Source of the DNA: Kiritimatiellota bacterium
Lineage (GTDB): Bacteria > Verrucomicrobiota > Kiritimatiellia > JAAZAB01
NCBI GenBank assembly: GCA_008636095.1
Contig: VSJD01000257.1
Coordinates: 1 to 10,000 of the forward strand
Length of the DNA stretch: 10,000 nucleotides
Direction of reading: 5' to 3'
A program made the translations under genes and the position numbers. Each line of letters begins with the position of its first letter. Positions within the stretch are counted from its first letter, which is position 1. The notes below the pieces were generated by a model, which worked only from the letters and a program-made list of their open reading frames with translations, had not been told where the DNA came from and made no database searches. Of the stretch, positions 1 to 5,780 are shown piece after piece.

Positions 1-1
1 G

Positions 2-946
2 CTCAGTAAAATACTACCCATCAAGGCCGCCGAACAACTGACACTTCAGGAGAATCAGTTCGCCCTGGCGTTAACCAGCGAAGGCCGGGCCCACCCGATA
101 TTTACAACGGAAGATGCCGCCGCTTGGAGCAAGATTCCTCCTGTTCTTTCCATATTTACGGGCGGCACGCTCTCGCCCGGCGCGACGGAGCTTGTAATCG
201 CCGAAACACCAAACGGGCGCCAACCTGTGCTGGTAATCCAGAAATATGGCCAGGGCAGGGTGGCGGCTATCCTGACCGATTCGCTTTGGCGCTGGCAGTT
301 GGCTCCGGGTAAAATCAATTATTATCAACGCCTCTGGAACCCCATGCTGGCGTGGCTCTCCCCGACCGAAACGGATGTGAATGCGTATCAATTGGATCTC
401 GCCGCCGACGCAGACCAAGTATACCCAGGCGAGACTATTGACCTGAAGGCGCGGCTGACGATGCCGCCGAGCGTTGTGCCCAAGGACGTGGTCGTGACCT
501 GTGAGGTGCAGGAACCGGACGACCGCAACATCCCATTCCGAATGACCAAGCAGGACGTCACCACCACAACTGGCAAAAAATATCCCGGTTACAGCGTGAG
601 CCTGACCCCGCAGAAACCCGGCCTGCACAACGCCGTGGCATCCTGTGAAATCAGCGGCCAGAAGATCGTCTCCGCACCGTTCTCGTTTTTTGTCCAGCCC
701 TTCACTCCGGAAACCGTGCCGCGTGCGGCTAATATCGGTGTCCTGATGACAATCGCCGATGCCAGCAAGGGCCGATTCTGCGAACCGGAAGAAGTCAACA
801 AGGTGCTTTCCGAAATCACCATACCGGCCAACGAGGAGGAACGCGTCAGTTACCTTTCGCTCTGGAACAACATCCCCGTTTTGACTTGTTTGATTGGATT
901 ACTCGGCTTAGAATGGATACTAAGAAAGTTGAGAAATATGGCCTAA
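2..946 (+). CDS. BatA / glutamine-amidotransferase-like membrane protein, C-terminal part (5' end outside window)
   Basis: The reading frame is open from base 2 to the TAA at 944-946, so 314 residues of a longer protein are visible and the start lies upstream. An internal ATG at 227 is not the start, because coding sequence continues before it in the same frame. The visible part contains YGQGRVAAILTDSLWRWQL, which resembles the 'GRV..l.tDslWRW' signature of GATase1-like proteins in MoxR/BatA clusters. It is followed by 'YYQRLWNPMLAWL' and a beta-rich region starting near VYPGETIDLKARL (Ig-like). Near the end, 'ADASKGRFCEPEEVNKVL' resembles the segment that precedes the final helix in this family. 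The last residues, from NNIPVLTCLIGLLGLEWIL to RKLRNMA, form one membrane helix with a basic cytoplasmic end, so the bulk should face the periplasm. Any amidotransferase-fold or VWA domain would lie outside the window. Family assignment comes from recalled motifs; the molecular function is not known. Confidence 0.8.
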   Translation, partial: LSKILPIKAAEQLTLQENQFALALTSEGRAHPIFTTEDAAAWSKIPPVLSIFTGGTLSPGATELVIAETPNGRQPVLVIQKYGQGRVAAILTDSLWRWQLAPGKINYYQRLWNPMLAWLSPTETDVNAYQLDLAADADQVYPGETIDLKARLTMPPSVVPKDVVVTCEVQEPDDRNIPFRMTKQDVTTTTGKKYPGYSVSLTPQKPGLHNAVASCEISGQKIVSAPFSFFVQPFTPETVPRAANIGVLMTIADASKGRFCEPEEVNKVLSEITIPANEEERVSYLSLWNNIPVLTCLIGLLGLEWILRKLRNMA

Positions 947-949
947 TTT

Positions 950-962
950 GAATGCAGAATGC
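950..962. repeat. Heptamer-type repeat GAATGCAGAATGC, left arm of an inverted pair
   Basis: This 13-base copy of the GCAGAAT repeat begins four bases after the stop of the upstream membrane-protein gene. Its exact reverse complement, GCATTCTGCATTC, occurs at 1082-1094 and again at 1089-1101 inside the next gene. The two arms therefore enclose the spacer and the start codon of that gene. The same heptamer recurs at 5485-5498. It is a dispersed short repeat of unknown function. Confidence 0.75.
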
Positions 963-1031
963 GGCAATGCGGAGATTGGCATAGCTGCAGTTCGTTATTT
1001 CACATAATTCACAAAACGAGGTTGCAAACAT

Positions 1032-1760
1032 ATGTCCCCATGTTTTTTACGCAAAGGCTGGACAACCCGTGCCGGTATTCTGCATTCTGCATTCTGCATT
1101 CTTAATTCTGCATTTTTTTTGCTGACCGCATCCGCGGGATGGGCGGGCTCGAACCTGGTGGTCAACGGCCACTTCAGCGATACGAACGAATTCCTGCCGG
1201 GCTGGAAATACAACTACGAGGACACCGGCAACGAACTGATGGCCGACAATCACATCCATGTGGCCGTCACGAATGAAGGATCGAAAAATCATGTGCTGGC
1301 CCTGCAGGCCAACAAGATCCTGCTGTGGGAAATCGGCCAGGGCGTGATGGTGGATAGCGACCCGATTCCAGTCGCTCCAGGCGGCCGCTACAAGCTCACG
1401 GTTTCCGCCAAAACCACCGGGCCTAATTGCCGCATTCTGGTGGAAGGCTATCGCTGGCGGCCGGGCATCAAGCCACACGCCCATCCCAAGCTCAAGGAAA
1501 TGCGCAAATGCTATCGCTTTGCGCAGGTCTATTTCGGCGCGGAAAAGGCTGGCACCATGGGCGGTATTTTGCCGGCCATGGGTTGGTCAAAGGCCTCGCA
1601 GACGTTCCCCGACGCCAAGATGACTAAGTTGGCCCTGGAGAGTTTTAATAAAGTTCAATTCCTGGTCATTCACATCGCCGCCTTTAACGGTACATGGAAG
1701 GACCCGGAATGGGTTTACCTGTACGTGGACAACGTGAAACTGGAACGGATTAATAAGTGA
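1032..1760 (+). CDS. Secreted CBM-like (jelly-roll) protein with repeat-encoded signal peptide
   Basis: A 242-residue protein. ATG 1032 is the first in-frame Met and no other Met occurs before the mature domain; ACGAGG at 1016-1021 is a weak ribosome binding site. Residues 1-38 look like a signal peptide: basic residues (R7, K8, R13), a hydrophobic stretch of about 16-33, then TASAGWAG, with cleavage plausible around 38-40. The hydrophobic core is encoded by an ATTCTGC heptamer array. The mature part opens with NLVVNGHFSD....LPGW (41 onward) and ends with VYLYVDNVKLERI. These are the usual first and last strands of CBM4/9-like beta-sandwich domains, with 'VAPGGRYKLTVSAKT' in the middle as an internal strand. 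It may bind glycans or simply be a structural jelly-roll; no catalytic motif is visible. It ends 16 bases before the giant coiled-coil gene and is probably co-transcribed with it. The specific ligand is unknown. Confidence 0.8.
   Translation: MSPCFLRKGWTTRAGILHSAFCILNSAFFLLTASAGWAGSNLVVNGHFSDTNEFLPGWKYNYEDTGNELMADNHIHVAVTNEGSKNHVLALQANKILLWEIGQGVMVDSDPIPVAPGGRYKLTVSAKTTGPNCRILVEGYRWRPGIKPHAHPKLKEMRKCYRFAQVYFGAEKAGTMGGILPAMGWSKASQTFPDAKMTKLALESFNKVQFLVIHIAAFNGTWKDPEWVYLYVDNVKLERINK
1077..1111 (+). repeat. Five-unit ATTCTGC heptanucleotide tandem array followed by T8, inside a signal peptide
   Basis: Units lie at 1077-1083, 1084-1090, 1091-1097, 1098-1104 (variant ATTCTTA) and 1105-1111. A run of eight T follows at 1113-1120. 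The array reads in frame as ILHSAFCILNSAF (residues 16-28). Because the unit is 7 bases, three units equal seven codons, and each of the three frames gives a permutation of the same hydrophobic heptapeptide without stops. It is the reverse complement of the GCAGAAT repeats at 950-962 and 5485-5498. Confidence 0.85.
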
Positions 1761-1763
1761 GGC

Positions 1764-1769
1764 AAGGAA
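1764..1769 (+). promoter_or_regulatory. Shine-Dalgarno AAGGAA for the giant coiled-coil gene
   Basis: AAGGAA lies 7 bases before ATG 1777, in the 16-base gap after the stop of the preceding gene. It supports this start and translation from a shared transcript. Confidence 0.6.
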
Positions 1770-1776
1770 ATTCAGC

Positions 1777-4700
1777 ATGTCCCCGTTTGGACTACAGAAC
1801 GAATTAATTCGGATCGGGCGAATCCTGAACCGCTGGCAAGCGGAAATTCGGGCCGTCCTGCTCATCGCCGCCGCCCTGACCGGCTTGTGGCTCCTGACGC
1901 TTTCCGACCTGGTCTTCCGCTACCAGCGCACGGGCCGCCTGGCAGCCTGGCTTCTGCTGATGGCCGGCGTAGCGGTCGGGCTCTGGTATGTGATCACCGC
2001 GCTCCGGGCCCGGCGCACGCCGGAAGGCGTGGCGGCGCGGATCGAGCACGCGTTTCCGAAGCTGGACAATCATCTCATCAACACGCTCCAATTTTCCCAG
2101 CGCGCAAACGCCGGCCCGATGGAACAGCAATACGTGGAACGGAATGCTCCCGACTGGTCGGTCATCAAGGTGCCCGCCCTGCGTGATCGAAAAACACAAT
2201 GGCGCTCGTATGCCGTGCTGTTCCTGGTGTGCTTGACGCTCATCGCCACCGGCGCCTGGGTCGGCGGCGCCTGGAACAACGCCATGGTGCGTATGCTCAA
2301 TCCGTTTTCACCGCGCGCGCCGACCACCATGGTCATCATCCATAGTATTACACCGGGCGACAGCGTAATCCTCAAAGGCGCCTCGTTGGCGTTAGCCTGC
2401 AAGGTGTCGGGCAAGCAAGGCCAGATGGTGTATCTTGATCTCTGGCCGGAGGACGACAAGCGCAGTGTGATGAAATTAGGACGACTGACCGGGGACAAAG
2501 AGGAAACCTATGCCTACCAGATCCCCCGCATCGCCACTGGTTATCAATACCGTTTCCGCGCCGGGGACGCCGTGTCCGAACGTTTTACCGTGCAGGCGTT
2601 GCCACCGCTTGCGTTTTCACGGTTGGAGGTGACGGTTACGTCGCCGGCACAGGCCCGGCGAAGCCTTGGCAAAGACGGGCGCGTCCAGCGCTTTGATGGC
2701 CTGACCGAAACACCATCAATCCCCCAGGATTCGATCCTTGCCTTCGACCTGAAGTGCAACCGTGAGCTTACCTTCGCCACGGTAATGACCACCAACCCCG
2801 TGTCTCTGCAGTCTCCCGATCGCGGCCAATCCTGGAGCGGCCAGGTCGTGTTAGCGTCAACCCGCCCGCTCGTCATCACGGCCCGCGATGCGCATGGCGC
2901 CACCGCCGAAACAACATTAAAAATAGAAATTATTCCGGACGCCGCCCCCGTGATCCGCGTCATAGCACCCACGGTCCGTACCCGGCTGGCCGCCGGCGCC
3001 GCGCCACGCATCCAGTGGGAAGTCAGTGATGATTTTGGACTCACGTCCGTGCGCCTTGAAACAATCGCCGCCCTCGTTCCGATGCATCAGAGTGAACAGG
3101 AAAAAAGCACTGGCCAGGATATTGCGGGGCAAAATATTGCAGGGCAAAATATTGCCCCCGGCACACAGGTCCAGGAATGGCCGCTGGACGGGACATGCGC
3201 GTTTGCCACGAACTGGAACGGCGAGGGATTTCCGTTCAGCATGACCGAACCGCTGGCTTTCCGAATTGTGGCCGTGGACAACCGCGCCGGCGGGCGCAAC
3301 GACGCCGGCGGGCGCAACGGCGCCGGCGGCGAGCCAAACCGGACGATTTCGGCGCCGATCGTATTCGAATGGAACACGCCCAAGGATGTTGCCTCGCAAA
3401 ACAAGGCCGTGGCCACCAAGCTGGCGGAGACGATGAAAAGCCTGGTAGAGCGTCAGCGCGAAAACCTGGAAAAGACAACCAAGCTGGAAGCTGTCCAGCA
3501 GACGGCCAAGCCCGCCGAGTGGCAAGATACGACCCAGGCCCAGCAGGTAATCCGTAAAATTGCCGGACAGTTAATCGCTGATCCCAAAAAGCCGCTGGGG
3601 ACGCTGACGGAACCGGTCCGCAAACTGCACCTCGGGGCGATGACGGAAGTTGTTGACGTCCTGGCGCGCATCCCAAGTGCTGAACTCGTCCAAAAAACTG
3701 TTCTTTCCAAGCGCGCCATCCTGCTGGAGACGCGAATTTTACGGGTGCTGACCAGCACGGAAGCCGGAGTGGATACCGTCAAGCGCAACCAGGAAATCAC
3801 CGGCCTACTGGGCCAGCTGGATGCCCTGGTCAAAGGTCAGAACACTGCGCTCGCGCAGACCAAGGCCAGCGTCACCAACGCCGCTAAACTCAACGCGGCA
3901 CTGGTGGACAAGCAGGACCGGCTGGCCGGCACCCTGACGGAATTTGTGCAGGCCTGCCGGAAGGATGCGACGACCCTCACCGCCAGCGATATGGCATTCA
4001 GCAAGCTCCTGATCCAGATTGCCGATGGCTGTGAAAATGACAAGTTGGCGGCCCTGATGCTGAAAGCCGCCGAGTGCCTCCAGAACAAACAACCGGCCAC
4101 GGCTATTCCGCCGCAGCGCAAGACCTTGGCGGCGCTTACGGAATTCCAGCGCCTGCTTAACGGCTGGCGCATTCAGGAGGCCACCCAAAAGACCGCCGAC
4201 ATGCGCGAGGCGCTGCAAGAGGCCAGCAAAAAAATGGATAAGCTCATTGAACTGGAATCAAAGAGCGTGGATGCCATTCGCGAAACCCTGCGGCAGGAAG
4301 ACAAATCCAAGAAACCGCTGGATGATCTCGAAGAGGAATACTTGGAACTTCACGAGCAGATGAAAGATTCGCTCATCGAAATCGCCACCGACCTGCAGAT
4401 ATTCCCCGAACTGCCTGTCGGCAACGACTTGGTGGAAGACGTCTTCCAGGTATACGAAGAGGTCAAACAGAAACTGGGTACCGACAAGGCCGAGGTCATT
4501 GAAATCGGCCTGCAAAAGGAAGACTGGATCCTGGCCATGAATGACGCCCTGAAAGACACCAAGAAACGGATTGACGACACCGAATGCTGGTTGCCGGCCG
4601 ATGCCGACAACCGCAAGGCGTTGACCGAGAACTTTGACCAGATGGAAATGCCGAAGGTTCCGATAGTCCCCATGCCCGGCGAAATGGAAGACATCATCGG

Positions 4701-5475
4701 CGAACTGGCCGAACAGGAGGAAGAGCTGGAAAAGAAGTCCGATGATTCCGCCACCAACCAGGGCGCGGCAGACATCTCGATGGGCTGGGATATCAAGGAA
4801 GGCGAGTTTGTCAACTATTCCGGCAAGGGCAAATCGGGCAACACGCGCCCGGACCACAAGGAACAGGATGGGCGGTCTAACGTGGGCCGGCAGGGCATGG
4901 CCGACGGCGAAACGTCAGCCGGCTCCGGCAAGATCAACGCCGGCGACGAGAACATTGACAAGCGCATGACGCAGGATTCCTCGCAATCGGGCCAGGTACA
5001 GGAGGATGGTCACTCCAAAGCCAAGGCCACCGGCGGCGGCAAGGGCTCCGGATACGGCGACGAACTCGGCATGGCCGGCTCGGGCCCGCGCCGCGATTCC
5101 AAGATCTCGCAAGGCTCCGAACTGGGCCTGCAGGCCATGCTGAAGCGCAATGCGCAGGCGCTGTATGCCCGCTCCGAGTTATCCCACGTGCGGACCGGAT
5201 CGCTGGATGAAGCCATCCGCTGGATGCAGCAAGCCGAAGACGCCATCGCCAAGGGATATCCCATTCAGCAGGTGCGCGAATTCCAGCGGAACGCCGTGAC
5301 GGCCTTGAAAAAATCGCAGACTGAACTGGGCGGCACGGTCATGGACGCGGCGGATGCAACCGCTCCGGCGGCCCCGTCAATTGACGATCAGTTCGCCGGC
5401 GTGCGCGACGAAGCGCCAGCCGCCTACCGGGAATTAGTATCGGAATATTTCAAGTCCTTGAGCGCCGCGCCGTGA
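1777..5475 (+). CDS. Giant membrane-anchored coiled-coil protein of a MoxR-type cluster (DUF4175-like architecture)
   Basis: A 1232-residue protein. Membrane helices are visible at about 24-44, 55-76 and 144-164. Between the second and third is 'TPEGVAARIEHAFPKLDNHLINTLQ', a segment typical of PVC proteins of this kind. After the third helix come NPFSPRAPTTMV and an Ig-like region (about 185-275, with ITPGDSVILKGASLAL). A second beta domain ends in 'AAPVIRVIAPT...WEVSDDFGLTSVRLE' (DDFGL at 418-422). Residues about 535-985 are mostly charged and helical, with probable coiled coils. Residues 989-1120 form a Gly/Asp/Ser-rich hydrophilic stretch containing GRSNVGRQGMADGETSAGSG. A helical C-terminus (LDEAIRWMQQAEDAIAKGYP) ends with APAAYRELVSEYFKSLSAA. 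This layout recalls alphaproteobacterial DUF4175 proteins, but equivalence is inferred. Two in-frame tandem repeats lie at 3112-3156 and 3286-3339. No enzymatic motif is seen; a structural or scaffold role in the envelope is plausible, not shown. Confidence 0.85.
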   Translation: MSPFGLQNELIRIGRILNRWQAEIRAVLLIAAALTGLWLLTLSDLVFRYQRTGRLAAWLLLMAGVAVGLWYVITALRARRTPEGVAARIEHAFPKLDNHLINTLQFSQRANAGPMEQQYVERNAPDWSVIKVPALRDRKTQWRSYAVLFLVCLTLIATGAWVGGAWNNAMVRMLNPFSPRAPTTMVIIHSITPGDSVILKGASLALACKVSGKQGQMVYLDLWPEDDKRSVMKLGRLTGDKEETYAYQIPRIATGYQYRFRAGDAVSERFTVQALPPLAFSRLEVTVTSPAQARRSLGKDGRVQRFDGLTETPSIPQDSILAFDLKCNRELTFATVMTTNPVSLQSPDRGQSWSGQVVLASTRPLVITARDAHGATAETTLKIEIIPDAAPVIRVIAPTVRTRLAAGAAPRIQWEVSDDFGLTSVRLETIAALVPMHQSEQEKSTGQDIAGQNIAGQNIAPGTQVQEWPLDGTCAFATNWNGEGFPFSMTEPLAFRIVAVDNRAGGRNDAGGRNGAGGEPNRTISAPIVFEWNTPKDVASQNKAVATKLAETMKSLVERQRENLEKTTKLEAVQQTAKPAEWQDTTQAQQVIRKIAGQLIADPKKPLGTLTEPVRKLHLGAMTEVVDVLARIPSAELVQKTVLSKRAILLETRILRVLTSTEAGVDTVKRNQEITGLLGQLDALVKGQNTALAQTKASVTNAAKLNAALVDKQDRLAGTLTEFVQACRKDATTLTASDMAFSKLLIQIADGCENDKLAALMLKAAECLQNKQPATAIPPQRKTLAALTEFQRLLNGWRIQEATQKTADMREALQEASKKMDKLIELESKSVDAIRETLRQEDKSKKPLDDLEEEYLELHEQMKDSLIEIATDLQIFPELPVGNDLVEDVFQVYEEVKQKLGTDKAEVIEIGLQKEDWILAMNDALKDTKKRIDDTECWLPADADNRKALTENFDQMEMPKVPIVPMPGEMEDIIGELAEQEEELEKKSDDSATNQGAADISMGWDIKEGEFVNYSGKGKSGNTRPDHKEQDGRSNVGRQGMADGETSAGSGKINAGDENIDKRMTQDSSQSGQVQEDGHSKAKATGGGKGSGYGDELGMAGSGPRRDSKISQGSELGLQAMLKRNAQALYARSELSHVRTGSLDEAIRWMQQAEDAIAKGYPIQQVREFQRNAVTALKKSQTELGGTVMDAADATAPAAPSIDDQFAGVRDEAPAAYRELVSEYFKSLSAAP
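3112..3156 (+). repeat. In-frame 15-bp tandem repeat (GQ[DN]IA x3)
   Basis: Three consecutive 15-base units at 3112-3126, 3127-3141 and 3142-3156 encode GQDIA, GQNIA and GQNIA (residues 446-460). The last two differ only in the final base, which implies recent duplication. The array sits in a loop between beta segments of the giant membrane protein, about 24 residues after the DDFGL motif. Confidence 0.85.
3286..3339 (+). repeat. In-frame 18-bp tandem repeat (AGGRN[DG] x2, then AGGEPN)
   Basis: Units at 3286-3303 and 3304-3321 are near identical (AGGRND, AGGRNG), and a decayed third at 3322-3339 reads AGGEPN. They encode residues 504-521, just after the strand FRIVAVDNR and before 'TISAPIVFEWNTPKD'. 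This looks like a flexible loop enlarged by slippage or duplication. Confidence 0.8.
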
Positions 5476-5484
5476 TAAAGAAAG

Positions 5485-5540
5485 GCAGAATGCAGAATTT
5501 CCGCCAAAGCGGATCCGCCTAAGGCGGAAAGAATGCAGGA
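5485..5540. repeat. GCAGAAT repeat flanking nested CCGCC palindromes (REP-like element)
   Basis: GCAGAATGCAGAAT at 5485-5498 is followed directly by TTCCGCC (5499-5505), which pairs with GGCGGAA (5523-5529). The interior holds the perfect palindrome GCGGATCCGC (5509-5518). Alternative smaller hairpins are TCCGC-CAAA-GCGGA (5500-5513) and TCCGCC-TAA-GGCGGA (5514-5528). A further heptamer copy GAATGCA follows at 5531-5537. No T-tract follows, so a plain rho-independent terminator is unlikely. Confidence 0.7.
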
Positions 5541-5594
5541 ATCTAAAAAGAATCCGGGCAAATTCTTTGTAGCCGCGCCCATACGGGTGTGGTT

Positions 5595-5658
5595 GTCTGT
5601 GGCCGCGATCGCTGATCGCGGAAGTCCGGCGTCACCGCCGCCGGCCACAAATACAGAC
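5595..5658. repeat. Multi-hairpin palindromic element with closing stem
   Basis: An outer stem can form between TGTGGCC (5598-5604) and GGCCACA (5643-5649); GTCTGT (5595-5600) and ACAGAC (5653-5658) offer an alternative or extension. Inside are a perfect 8-bp hairpin CCGCGATC-GCT-GATCGCGG (5603-5621) and a 5-bp hairpin CGGCG-TCAC-CGCCG (5627-5640). The overall form is two inner hairpins within an enclosing stem. A related element follows at 5668-5716. Confidence 0.7.
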
Positions 5659-5667
5659 GCCGTGGTT

Positions 5668-5716
5668 CTGTAGGCATAGTTCTATAACAGCCGCGCCGTC
5701 ACCGGCGCGGCTACAG
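5668..5716. repeat. Palindromic element with perfect 10-bp hairpin and closing stem
   Basis: AGCCGCGCCG (5689-5698) pairs perfectly with CGGCGCGGCT (5703-5712) around the loop TCAC. CTGTAG (5668-5673) pairs with CTACAG (5711-5716), so the hairpin lies inside a larger closed structure. The CGTCACCG loop region also occurs in the neighbouring element at 5630-5637, which marks the two as related. Only 'GAATG' follows the hairpin, so it lacks the T-tract of an intrinsic terminator. Confidence 0.7.
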
Positions 5717-5780
5717 GAATGCGAGAATGTGAATTGGTAGTCGCGGCCAAACTGCATTAAAACCGTCAGCACGTAGAAAC

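Larger units (their letters stand above)
5476..5780. other. Gene-free spacer of 305 bases filled with palindromic repeats
   Basis: No credible coding sequence lies here; reading frames on the minus strand that cross it are low-complexity shadows of the repeats. From left to right it holds GCAGAAT repeats with nested CCGCC palindromes (5485-5540), a fragment TGTAGCCGCGCCC (5569-5580 region), two multi-hairpin elements (5595-5658 and 5668-5716), and about 64 bases of plain sequence before the next start codon. No clear sigma-70 promoter and no hairpin with a T-tract were seen. The spacer probably separates two transcription units. Confidence 0.7.

Noticed and set aside
71..628. Minus-strand reading frame of 185 codons opposite the first gene, and similar minus-strand frames elsewhere
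   Set aside because: They lie opposite well-supported + strand genes, have no recognisable motifs, and are expected in GC-rich coding DNA.
227..946. Start of the first gene at ATG 227
   Set aside because: The same frame is open and reads as protein-like sequence back to base 2, so 227 is an internal methionine.
3112..3156. CRISPR-like direct repeats
   Set aside because: The units are contiguous, 15 bases long, without spacers, and translate in frame within a long gene.
5689..5712. Rho-independent terminator at the perfect 10-bp hairpin
   Set aside because: The hairpin is followed by ACAGGAATG rather than a run of T, and it belongs to a repeated multi-hairpin element lying more than 200 bases after the stop codon.
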